From Flavobacteriales bacterium (GTDB lineage Bacteria; Bacteroidota; Bacteroidia; Flavobacteriales_D; Parvicellaceae), in assembly GCA_025210295.1 (NCBI GenBank), contig JAOASC010000015.1, positions 103,983 to 167,982 on the forward strand: DNA of 64,000 nucleotides, given 5' to 3'. The notes under the pieces were generated by a model, which had not been told where the DNA came from, searched no databases, and was given only the letters and a program-made list of their open reading frames with translations. This document shows positions 9,322 through 17,185 of the stretch, one piece after another (position 1 is the first letter of the stretch; every line of letters begins with the position of its first letter). Both the position numbers and the translations under genes were made by a program.

Positions 9322-10088
9322 TGAACAAAGCTCAAATATTCATATTACTCCTTACCTTTTTTACAACTTTCTCTGGGAATGCTCAAGATATTTTTGGGAG
9401 ACGTAAAAAAGACCTTATTGAATACCGTTCCTATCGTATGGGAGGATGGTTATTTGCTCCTGGACTTACCTACACACCATCTTGGGTACCAAAAGATGAT
9501 AAAAGGGACATTAATCCAAATGGACGATTAGCTGTTTATGGAGAAATAGGACGTTTCCAAATTTTCTATGAAGGAGGAAACTTCTTTAACTACCTTGATT
9601 ATAGCCTAGCTTATAAAAGATTGAGCGGTTCCGAAAAGTACAATGATTTAAAATCTGTTTTTAAACAAAATTTTGTTTTAGGAAACTTTAATTTAAATAA
9701 CATTATTCAATTAAGTGACTACACCTTTATTCAAAATAGTTTAGGTGTAAACTTAGATTATAAGTTTTCCGAAAAATATGATAACGTAAATGGTTCTGGT
9801 AACGAAAACACCAATAATCTTTTATTTTCCCTACACTACAAAATAGGCTACGGAATTAAAGCCAAAAACAACTTGTTTATCATCCCAAGTATTGAGGTTC
9901 CGATTTTAAATGGATTAGAATGGGAAAATGGAAAATCCACTTATGGCATATTTAGCAGTAGGTATAAGCCTGTTATTTTTTCTGTTCGCTTTGCATTCCT
10001 AAGAAAACGAGGAAGAGACGCTTGCCCTGACAATGGATTAAGCCCTGAAGACAAAAAGAAACAAGAAATGCACATGATGGGGCAATGA
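9321..10088 (+). CDS. Secreted, probable outer-membrane beta-barrel protein
   Basis: 255 residues, unrecognised. The signal peptide ends near GNAQ. The mature part has alternating aromatic and polar strands (LAVYGEIGRFQIFYEGG, LLFSLHYKIGYGI, KPVIFSVRFAFL), suggesting a small outer-membrane barrel. The C-terminus is a charged tail with a Cys (RKRGRDACPDNG) and a Met-rich end, unusual for a barrel, which normally ends on an aromatic strand. It is translationally coupled to kmo (start shares the A of the kmo stop), but nothing ties it functionally to kynurenine. Confidence 0.6.
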   Translation: MNKAQIFILLLTFFTTFSGNAQDIFGRRKKDLIEYRSYRMGGWLFAPGLTYTPSWVPKDDKRDINPNGRLAVYGEIGRFQIFYEGGNFFNYLDYSLAYKRLSGSEKYNDLKSVFKQNFVLGNFNLNNIIQLSDYTFIQNSLGVNLDYKFSEKYDNVNGSGNENTNNLLFSLHYKIGYGIKAKNNLFIIPSIEVPILNGLEWENGKSTYGIFSSRYKPVIFSVRFAFLRKRGRDACPDNGLSPEDKKKQEMHMMGQ

Positions 10089-10101
10089 TAACTAATAATT
10101 A

Positions 10102-10165
10102 GATAATGAGCGAATTAGATGATGAGATGATGAGATGATGAGATGATGAGCGAATGGAATAATTA
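10102..10165 (+). repeat. Octamer-family repeat tract upstream of the lipoprotein gene
   Basis: Contains four tandem copies of GATGATGA (10118-10149), one base different from the unit after kynU, bordered by the element GATAATGAGCGAAT on the left and GATGAGCGAATG on the right. The last 21 bases (10145-10165) recur in inverted orientation at 10804-10824 with 19 of 21 matches. Confidence 0.85.
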
Positions 10166-10177
10166 TCGGCATAGAGA

Positions 10178-10780
10178 ATGCAGCAGTTTTTTGATTTTTT
10201 ATTAAAAGCATTCCTAATCTTTTTTATTTTTTCGTCGTTTGCATGTACCAATGTAAAGCACAGAAAGATTCATCATACGAGATTTAACGCTTCCGATTTT
10301 GACAGCAAAAATTTCCTCTATGACACAATCAGAATTAGTGTTTTTAAAAAAGGTTATGACGGATCCATCAATATTTACGATGATACCGAATACAACAGCT
10401 TAGAACACAAACTTCATTTTATTAAAGAAGATGGCCCTCCACATCATCTCTTATTAAACAACTTCGAAAACAGTATAGATACATTATATTATAAATCAAA
10501 TTCCAACTATTACATCATCTACAGTTTTGATTCAATAAATGCTACGCTTAATAGAACATCGTATTACAAAGAAAAAATCATTAGTAAAGGAACATACAAC
10601 ATCGATAGTTCTTTCTTTTATACCGAAAGAATTTACAATAACATTAACGGAGCCTGGCTTGATTCTCTGCACTTAATGAAAGCTGTAAAAGCAACTAGAC
10701 ACGGTGAATGGTTTTATTTTGATTCTTCGGGCAATATTGAAACAACTAAGAAATACTATTTTGGTAAAATTTTAAAATAG
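10178..10780 (+). CDS. Lipoprotein with MORN/YwqK-like C-terminus
   Basis: 200 residues. The hydrophobic N-terminus ends in a lipobox-like SSFAC, so lipid attachment at about Cys23 is likely. The C-terminal part, GEWFYFDSSGNIETTKKYYFGK, is the 'GxWxYYdxxGkixxxxyYxnGk' pattern of MORN-like/YwqK repeats found in many Bacteroidota surface proteins. The middle is Tyr/Asn-rich with no recognised domain. The gene sits alone between inverted copies of the octamer-family repeat, unlike its neighbours, which suggests it may have been inserted or duplicated as a unit. Function unknown. Confidence 0.65.
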   Translation: MQQFFDFLLKAFLIFFIFSSFACTNVKHRKIHHTRFNASDFDSKNFLYDTIRISVFKKGYDGSINIYDDTEYNSLEHKLHFIKEDGPPHHLLLNNFENSIDTLYYKSNSNYYIIYSFDSINATLNRTSYYKEKIISKGTYNIDSSFFYTERIYNNINGAWLDSLHLMKAVKATRHGEWFYFDSSGNIETTKKYYFGKILK

Positions 10781-10803
10781 TTAAGAGCTTTATTCAACAA
10801 AAC

Positions 10804-10824
10804 TAATTATCTCATTCGCTCATC
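10804..10824 (-). repeat. Inverted copy of the octamer-family element
   Basis: Read on the minus strand this 21-base element (GATGAGCGAATG then AGATAATTA) matches 10145-10165 at 19 of 21 positions; the two differences are adjacent (GA versus AG). The pair brackets the lipoprotein gene. Confidence 0.8.
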
Positions 10825-10929
10825 ACCTATCCCCAATATCTTAACGGCATTGTGTTTGTATCTATTTAAAAGAATTATCGCCTAAAACAAATTTTAGTTT
10901 AGTTTTAGCTTTCTAAAAAATAGTGAAAC

Positions 10930-12636
10930 ATGCACAAATTACTCATCATAATTTTTAACCTATTTATACTGGGCTTAGCTTTTGGGCAAGTCCCTTATGA
11001 CTCGACCAATTTTAGAGCACCTTTAAACATTCCTTTAGTTCTTGCAGGGAATTTTGCTGAATTGCGTTCTAACCATTTTCATACTGGTCTAGACATTAAG
11101 ACCAACCATAAAGAGGGGTATCGAATTTATGCCATTGACTCTGGCTATATCTCTAGAATAAATATTTCACACTGGGGGTACGGAAAAGCTATTTATGTTA
11201 CCCATCCAAATGGCTATACTTCTGTTTACGCGCACTTAAGAAATTTCCCCAAAAAAGTAGAGAAATTTCTACGTAAAAAACAATTTGAGCAAGAAACAGA
11301 GACGCTAGACATACAATTAACTCCAAACGATCTTCCAGTAAAAAAAGGAGAAGTCATTGCCTATTCTGGAAACACAGGAAGTTCTTCAGCACCCCATTTA
11401 CATTTTGAAATTAGAGAAACCGCATCTGAGTTTCCTGTCAACCCGTTATTATTCAACTTTGATATTCAAGACAATGTTAAGCCCGATATTTTTAACATTA
11501 AAATCTATCCAATAAATGGCTCTATTAACAATCGGTTTTCCGAAAAAGTATATTCAACTACAGGCAGCAACGGCAAATACACTCTTAAAGAAAATCCTAC
11601 AATCACCTTAAATGGTGCTATTGGTTTTGGTGTTCATACTATTGATAGACTAAATGCAGCACGTAACAAATGTGGAATTTACACTATAGAATTAGAATTA
11701 GATGGTCAAAAAGTATATCAGCAAACAATGGAAAAATTAGATTTCTCCACCAACAGATATATCAATGCCCATAAAGACTATTATGAGTATCACAAAAGAA
11801 GAAGAAGTTTTCATAAATCTTTTAAAACAGCAAACAATGACTTAGAAATTTATTCTAATTTAAATAACAATGGAATTCTCCGTTTTACTAAAGACACTAC
11901 TCATCAATTAAAATATATCATCAAAGACACATACGGCAACACATCAACTTTGGAATTTAAAGTAAAATCAACCAGTCAATCAATCCCACGACCAACCACT
12001 AAAGAAAATGCCACTGCAACCCAAGCTTTTTCTATGGAAAAAGATGGTTTTATTGCTAAACTAGAAGATAAAACACTTTATGAAAACACTCAAATCAGCT
12101 ACAGCACTGATAAAACCTTATATTCTTCTGCTCCTCTACACAAATTTGGAAATAGTGAAATTCCTCTCCAAAAATATTTTGTCATGAAAATTAAAACGCA
12201 AGGAATTTCTAAAGACAAAGAAGAGAAAGCTGTTGTTGTAAAAATTAGCGACGACAAAAGAAAAGCTTTTGCTAAGGGAGGAACATTCAAAGATGGATGG
12301 GTTGAAACGAAAGTAAGAGACTTTGGGAATTACACTGTAAAAGTTGATAGCACAGCTCCAGTTGTAACACCTGTAAACATTAGTAAAAACAAAGTTATCA
12401 CCACACAAAATAACATTCAATTTAAAATCAGCGATAACTTAAGTGGTATCAAATCCTACAAAATATACATTGACAAGAATTTTAAGCTGGCTAATTATAT
12501 TCCTAAACGAGGGACACTTACACTTCACTTTAATGAATACAATAAATTATCAAAAGGAGCTCATAACCTCAGAATCATTGTGGTAGACGAAAGAGGCAAT
12601 AAAACGGTAAAAGATTATCCTTTTAAAAAGCAATAA
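10930..12636 (+). CDS. M23 family zinc metallopeptidase, periplasmic
   Basis: 568 residues. A signal peptide (ends about FGQ20) is followed by a LytM/M23 domain: the zinc ligands are His51 and Asp55 in HFHTGLDIK and His158 in the APHLHFE motif, with catalytic His156. The domain carries an insertion of about 30 charged residues (KFLRKKQFEQETETL) between the core strands. The C-terminal 350 or so residues hold Ig-like strands (TAPVVTPVNI, ISDNLSGIKSYKIYID). M23 enzymes of this kind cut peptidoglycan cross-links or bind the wall. All ligands are present, so it should be active. Neighbours give no specific partner. Confidence 0.88.
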   Translation: MHKLLIIIFNLFILGLAFGQVPYDSTNFRAPLNIPLVLAGNFAELRSNHFHTGLDIKTNHKEGYRIYAIDSGYISRINISHWGYGKAIYVTHPNGYTSVYAHLRNFPKKVEKFLRKKQFEQETETLDIQLTPNDLPVKKGEVIAYSGNTGSSSAPHLHFEIRETASEFPVNPLLFNFDIQDNVKPDIFNIKIYPINGSINNRFSEKVYSTTGSNGKYTLKENPTITLNGAIGFGVHTIDRLNAARNKCGIYTIELELDGQKVYQQTMEKLDFSTNRYINAHKDYYEYHKRRRSFHKSFKTANNDLEIYSNLNNNGILRFTKDTTHQLKYIIKDTYGNTSTLEFKVKSTSQSIPRPTTKENATATQAFSMEKDGFIAKLEDKTLYENTQISYSTDKTLYSSAPLHKFGNSEIPLQKYFVMKIKTQGISKDKEEKAVVVKISDDKRKAFAKGGTFKDGWVETKVRDFGNYTVKVDSTAPVVTPVNISKNKVITTQNNIQFKISDNLSGIKSYKIYIDKNFKLANYIPKRGTLTLHFNEYNKLSKGAHNLRIIVVDERGNKTVKDYPFKKQ

Positions 12637-12667
12637 CAGTCTTTATCCTTTTAGACTGGATTTTAAA
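12637..12667 (+). terminator. Weak hairpin after the M23 gene
   Basis: CAGTCT (12637-12642) and AGACTG (12653-12658) can pair across a 10-base loop, followed by a short T run. The stem has only six pairs, so termination may be partial. Confidence 0.3.
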
Positions 12668-12679
12668 ATTTAAATAGTA

Positions 12680-12687
12680 TATTTTTG
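12680..12687 (+). promoter_or_regulatory. Candidate -7 element, nearly leaderless
   Basis: TATTTTTG fits TAnnTTTG and ends only 7 bases before the ATG of the first fibre gene. If used, transcription would begin at or next to the start codon. No clear -33 box is seen. Confidence 0.35.
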
Positions 12688-12694
12688 TTCTGTT

Positions 12695-14320
12695 ATGAAT
12701 AGATTTATACTTTCTTTGCTGTGTTTGATTGCCATCAAACTTTCGGCTCAAAACGTGGGAATTAACCAACCCTCACCAACACATTCTTTACATATTTCTC
12801 CAATCAATAATGGAGACGATCCAATCCGAATAGATGGCTTACAATCTTATAGTATTGGCGACACTTCACTTTTAATCATTAATAACTCAACTGGAGTTGT
12901 AAAGTATATTACTTCAAGTGATTTTGTTAACTTAATTAGTAATAATTCTGGTCTCGGGACAGATGATCAACAATTGGATAGTTTAATTTTAAACAACTAC
13001 ATTCTTACAGCTTACCTTGAAGATGGGGGAAATGCTTCTGTTGATTTAACTGCTATACGTGATAGTGCGATAAACTACTTAATTAATAACTCTGACACCT
13101 TATTCTCTACATCTTTTACTGACAGTATCATTAGCACTTTATACAATAACGCTGATACTTTGCTTTATAACAGTAATTTCATTAACAACCTGAGAGATTC
13201 TATTGATACCGATGTGGATAGTATAAGACTGAATGGCACAATACTTCATGTTTATGAAAATGGAAATGACCTCACAGCTGATTTAAGCTCCTTATCTGAC
13301 AATGATAATGATCCAACTAATGAACACAATACCAATGCATCTTTAAGTGGAAATATTTTGAGCATTACCGACGCAGGCGGAAGTATTACTGTTGATTTAA
13401 CACCGCTTATCAATACAGCTGTGGCTAATGCTATTCCCGCTGGTTCAGTAACTGCTTTTGCAGGCTCATCTGCTCCAAGTGGATACTTAGTTTGTGATGG
13501 AAGTGCTGTAAATAGAAGTACCTATCCTGATCTCTTCTCTGCCATTGGGACAATGTATGGAGCAGGCGATGGTTCTACGACATTTAATTTACCCAACTAT
13601 AGTGGTCAGTTTTTAAGAGGAGTCGATAATGGAGCCGGAATTGACCCAGATGCTGCCACAAGAACAGACAGAGGTGATGGGACAACAGGAGATGCTGTAG
13701 GGACTAAACAAGGGAATGAACTACTTGCTCATAACCACACTGTAAACCCTCCATCTACTAATACCAGTACTGATGGAGCACACACTCATACTGTTGACCC
13801 ACCTGTTACCAACACCAGTACTGATGGAGCTCACTTTCATACTGTAAATCCCCCAGCAACGAACACTAATTCAACTGGAGCACACACCCACTCTATTGAT
13901 CCTCCAGCAACAACTACTAGCACTAATGGGAATCATTCTCATTCAACTGTTACTCAACTCGGGAACAACACTAATGGAGGACCTGACAACTGGGGAGTGC
14001 AACATTCCGATCCTGGAGGAGGAAACTGGGGAACCTATACTGGCTCAACATCTGCAGCTGGTAATCATGCTCATACGGTTAACATACCTGTCTTTAATTC
14101 AGCGGCCTCTGGAAACCATTCTCATTCAGTTGATATCTCTCAATTTAACTCTGGAAATAGTGGCAATCACTCACACACAGTAAATATTGCTCAATTCAAC
14201 TCAGGAAATAATGGAAACCACACCCACAGCGTAGATATTGCTCAATTTAATTCTGGAAATGTCGGAGGAGCAGAAACGAGACCTACAAATGTTTCTGTTC
14301 TGTGGTGTATTAAATTTTAA
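12695..14320 (+). CDS. Secreted fibre protein: phage tail-collar domain plus His-x-His needle (paralogue 1)
   Basis: 541 residues. A signal peptide ends at SAQ. The conserved base (NVGINQPSPTHSLHISP...GDTSLLIINNSTG) resembles the head of Bacteroidota 'tail fibre domain' proteins. Next come Asp/Asn/Leu-rich beta repeats with LYNNADTLLYN, typical of trimeric stalks. A phage collar domain spans about residues 250-345 (PSGYLVCDGSAV, YGAGDGSTTFNLPNYSGQFLRG). After it come nine His-x-His motifs spaced mostly 17 residues apart: four in block 1 (GAHTHTVDPP type), then a Gly/Asn/Trp insert with one HSH just before it, then four in block 2 (GNHSHSVDI type). The end, ETRPTNVSVLWCIKF, is the usual collar-protein terminus. 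No T9SS tail is visible. Compare T4 gp37 and gp12; receptor or adhesin role inferred. Confidence 0.8.
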   Translation: MNRFILSLLCLIAIKLSAQNVGINQPSPTHSLHISPINNGDDPIRIDGLQSYSIGDTSLLIINNSTGVVKYITSSDFVNLISNNSGLGTDDQQLDSLILNNYILTAYLEDGGNASVDLTAIRDSAINYLINNSDTLFSTSFTDSIISTLYNNADTLLYNSNFINNLRDSIDTDVDSIRLNGTILHVYENGNDLTADLSSLSDNDNDPTNEHNTNASLSGNILSITDAGGSITVDLTPLINTAVANAIPAGSVTAFAGSSAPSGYLVCDGSAVNRSTYPDLFSAIGTMYGAGDGSTTFNLPNYSGQFLRGVDNGAGIDPDAATRTDRGDGTTGDAVGTKQGNELLAHNHTVNPPSTNTSTDGAHTHTVDPPVTNTSTDGAHFHTVNPPATNTNSTGAHTHSIDPPATTTSTNGNHSHSTVTQLGNNTNGGPDNWGVQHSDPGGGNWGTYTGSTSAAGNHAHTVNIPVFNSAASGNHSHSVDISQFNSGNSGNHSHTVNIAQFNSGNNGNHTHSVDIAQFNSGNVGGAETRPTNVSVLWCIKF

Positions 14321-14331
14321 AACCAACAACT

Positions 14332-15936
14332 ATGTACCAATTAAAACTTATAATACTAACCCTTTGTATAAGCACACTAGGGTATGCGCAAAATGTAGGA
14401 ATCAACCAACCTTCTCCTACGCATTCATTGCATGTTTCACCAATCAACAATGGAGATAATCCTATTAGAATTGATGGTTTACAATCTTACAGTATTGGAG
14501 ACACCTCTCTCTTAATTATCAATAATAACACAGGGGTTGTTAAATACATCTCTTCAACTGATTTTGTAAATTTAATCAGCAACGGTTCAGGTCTTGGAAC
14601 AGATGACCAGCAACTAGATAGCTTAACTTTAAACAATTATATCCTCACAACTTATTTAGAAGATGGAGGTAACGCCTCTGTGGACCTAGTTGCTATTCGC
14701 GATAGCGCCATTAGCTACTTAATCAATAACTCAGATACGCTATTCTCCCCTTCTTTTACCGACAGTATTATTAGTACACTGTATCATAATGCTGACACCT
14801 TACTTTACAACAACAATTTTATTAGTAGCCTTAGAGATTCTATTGATACAGATGTTGATAGTATAGTCCTTAACGGAACAACATTGCATATTTATGAAAA
14901 TGGCAATGACCTTACTGCTAACCTTAGCACTTTATCTGATAATGATAGTGACCCTACGAATGAATATAACAATAGCTTTTCTTTATCAGGGTCTGTTTTA
15001 CAAATTTCTGATGGCGGAGGAACTATAACTGCCGACCTTGCTCCTTTAATTTATTCTGTTCAAACTCCCGTTGGAGCTATTTTTGCTTTTCCTACTGCTA
15101 CTCCACCTTCGGGGTATTTAGTATGTAATGGACAAGCAGTAAGTAGAACAACCTACAACAATTTATTTTCTCTTATAGGAACAATGTACGGAGCAGGGGA
15201 TGGTTCCACAACATTTAACCTACCGAACTATAATGGGCAATTCTTAAGAGGTTTTGATAATGGAGCTGGAATTGATCCTGATGCTGCCACAAGAACAGAT
15301 AGAGGAGATGGGACAACAGGAGATGCTGTAGGGACTAAACAAGGGAATGAACTACTTACTCATAACCACACTGTAAACCCTCCATCTACTAATACCAGTT
15401 CTGCCGGAGCTCATACACACACAGTAAATCCACCGGCTACCAACACCAGTTCTGCTGGTGCGCACACACACAGCATTGACCCTCCTAATACCAATACTTC
15501 AACCAATGGTGGACACAACCACAGCGGACGAACAGGAGGAGTTTCTACATTTGATGCTGGAGCTTGGATACCATACGACGATAACTTATCAAGTAATACA
15601 GTAAATGAAACAAGCGTAGCGCCAACTACTTGTGGAAATCCTTGGAATGGACATGGGACTGTTGGAAATTTTCTTGGAACAATGGGATGCTCTAGGCTAA
15701 ACCACACGCACACCATTGCTACTGACGGTAGCCATGCCCATAGTGTTAACATTCCTGCATTTACCTCTTCTTCTTCAGGAAATCATACACACAGTGTTGA
15801 CATTCCTCAATTTAACTCAGGAAATAATGGTAATCATACACACAGTGTTGACATCGCTCAATTCAATTCAGGGAATGTCGGAGGTGCAGAAACGAGACCT
15901 ACGAATGTTTCTGTTTTATGGTGTATCAAGTTTTAA
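14332..15936 (+). CDS. Secreted fibre protein: phage tail-collar domain plus His-x-His needle (paralogue 2)
   Basis: 534 residues, starting 11 bases after paralogue 1 ends, and so co-transcribed. It has the same order: signal peptide (ends YAQ), shared base, Asp/Asn-rich stalk, collar domain (GYLVCNGQAV, YGAGDGSTTFNLPNYNGQFLRG), then eight His-x-His motifs in two blocks around an insert, and an identical C-terminal end. The insert between blocks is longer and unrelated to that of paralogue 1: GGVSTFDAGAWIPYDD, with two cysteines (TTCGNPW and TMGCSR) that could form a disulphide. The proteins are close in base, collar and needle but differ at the predicted tip. A strong bidirectional terminator follows. 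Confidence 0.8.
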   Translation: MYQLKLIILTLCISTLGYAQNVGINQPSPTHSLHVSPINNGDNPIRIDGLQSYSIGDTSLLIINNNTGVVKYISSTDFVNLISNGSGLGTDDQQLDSLTLNNYILTTYLEDGGNASVDLVAIRDSAISYLINNSDTLFSPSFTDSIISTLYHNADTLLYNNNFISSLRDSIDTDVDSIVLNGTTLHIYENGNDLTANLSTLSDNDSDPTNEYNNSFSLSGSVLQISDGGGTITADLAPLIYSVQTPVGAIFAFPTATPPSGYLVCNGQAVSRTTYNNLFSLIGTMYGAGDGSTTFNLPNYNGQFLRGFDNGAGIDPDAATRTDRGDGTTGDAVGTKQGNELLTHNHTVNPPSTNTSSAGAHTHTVNPPATNTSSAGAHTHSIDPPNTNTSTNGGHNHSGRTGGVSTFDAGAWIPYDDNLSSNTVNETSVAPTTCGNPWNGHGTVGNFLGTMGCSRLNHTHTIATDGSHAHSVNIPAFTSSSSGNHTHSVDIPQFNSGNNGNHTHSVDIAQFNSGNVGGAETRPTNVSVLWCIKF

Positions 15937-15937
15937 T

Positions 15938-15969
15938 AAAAAAAGCGCATTAAATAATGCGCTTTTTTT
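15938..15969. terminator. Bidirectional terminator between fibre gene 2 and the arginase-fold gene
   Basis: A 15-bp perfect stem (15938-15952 with 15955-15969; core AGCGCATTA/TAATGCGCT) with A and T runs on either side serves both converging genes. Confidence 0.9.
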
Positions 15970-17129
15970 TATTGTAATTTCTGGTAGGTCTTCCACCAAA
16001 GATCAGGAATCTGTTGTTGGCTAGCATCAATATAGTCTTGGTAATTACAAGGAACTAAATGGTGCCTTTCAAACCGAACTCTCTCATGAGGTGGATAAGG
16101 AATTTCCATCCACCATCGATCAGATAAGTCACTTTTATAAAAAACCAGCTCATGCTCGGTATTTTCAATATGAATTCGATATTTAGTATAACTTTTCTTA
16201 GACCCAACTGGAAAATCTTTCTTACGATTGATAAAACCATCTAAAATACACCAAATCATCTGCCCCATTAATTGTGATGACATTGCATTTTCAACATCTA
16301 AAGTAGAGTTGTATTCATACAAACCAATACTAGTTAACTTATCACTCATTCCAGCATAACGCAAGATCTGACACATTTGCTCTGCATAAAACCCATTGGG
16401 AGTTGCTGCTTTATTAGCTTTAAAGTCAGAAGCCCTTATCGCTGAGACATCAACACTAATCATATCAGCATTTCTAACAATAGGTTCTGTTTTCGAGATG
16501 TCTGATTGTAATTCTCCTAAGCGATAGATATCAAAATACAAATCCTCCATTAACTTTTTGTCAATAGGAGACACAAAGTAAGTCTGATAGCCTAAAATAC
16601 TTGCATTAAACAAATAATTAGGCTGGTGTAAAATAATTTTATTTAAAAAAGCTTTAGAAGAAAGCTCTTGATTAGCCTCCCCAATATCAAATTGATTATC
16701 GATGATGGCTAAATTTACTGTTTGCTCTAACTTCTCATAAGCTTTATAATTGGCATAAGTCAGTTCTTGACTTCCTCCAATTATAATAACAAACACATCT
16801 TTTTTTATTAATTGCTCTACTACTTCGCTTAAAGCAAAATAAGTATCTTCTTTGGATGCTCCAGCTTTTATATTTCCTAAATCAACAATAGGTAAATCTT
16901 CTCCTTGTATATACAATTGATACAGCTCTCTTCTTACCTCATCAGGTGACTGCGCGCATCCTTTATTATGCTCCCCTCCTCTATCTTCCTGAACTCCTAC
17001 AATAGCAAGCTTAGCCTGCTCTATATCAGGAAAACTATCTTCGGTATTGAAATCGGTGTAATCCCCTATTGTTCCTTTTTTAAAATCATCAGGCGGAACT
17101 ACACTTTCAAAGTAAATACTAATATCCAT
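15969..17129 (-). CDS. Arginase/formimidoylglutamase-fold protein lacking metal ligands
   Basis: 386 residues with the overall ureohydrolase layout. The signature sites are altered. The GG-[DN]-H motif reads GGSQE (118-122). The D-A-H-x-D motif reads DNQFD (144-148), losing the His. The S-x-D-x-D-x-x-D motif reads SVDVSAIRASD (225-235), keeping only the first Asp. So about three of six manganese ligands are gone, and hydrolase activity is unlikely. The C-terminal 90 or so residues (RWWMEIPYPPHERVRFERHHLVPC) are an extra region rich in Trp, Pro and His. It follows topA on the same strand after 56 bases. Databases may label it formimidoylglutamase by fold. A binding or structural role is my inference. 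Confidence 0.8.
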   Translation of the reverse strand: MDISIYFESVVPPDDFKKGTIGDYTDFNTEDSFPDIEQAKLAIVGVQEDRGGEHNKGCAQSPDEVRRELYQLYIQGEDLPIVDLGNIKAGASKEDTYFALSEVVEQLIKKDVFVIIIGGSQELTYANYKAYEKLEQTVNLAIIDNQFDIGEANQELSSKAFLNKIILHQPNYLFNASILGYQTYFVSPIDKKLMEDLYFDIYRLGELQSDISKTEPIVRNADMISVDVSAIRASDFKANKAATPNGFYAEQMCQILRYAGMSDKLTSIGLYEYNSTLDVENAMSSQLMGQMIWCILDGFINRKKDFPVGSKKSYTKYRIHIENTEHELVFYKSDLSDRWWMEIPYPPHERVRFERHHLVPCNYQDYIDASQQQIPDLWWKTYQKLQ

Positions 17130-17185
17130 CTTTTATTTCTTGCGAAACTCGTATCGCTCTTTATGTAAGACGAACCAAAGGTTTC

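Noticed and set aside
10178..10824. Insertion sequence around the lipoprotein gene
   Set aside because: The inverted elements are real, but there is no transposase and no clear target-site duplication; kept only as a finding.
15411..15752. Minus-strand open frame of 113 codons
   Set aside because: It is the antisense shadow of the His-x-His repeat region of fibre paralogue 2 and has no domain or ribosome site.
12695..15936. Prophage tail region
   Set aside because: Only the fibre-like genes are present; both have signal peptides, and no capsid, portal, terminase, tail tube, lysis or integrase gene is near. They are flanked by an M23 peptidase gene and topA.
15969..17129. Active formimidoylglutamase (hutG)
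   Set aside because: Key metal ligands are missing and no other histidine-breakdown gene is near.
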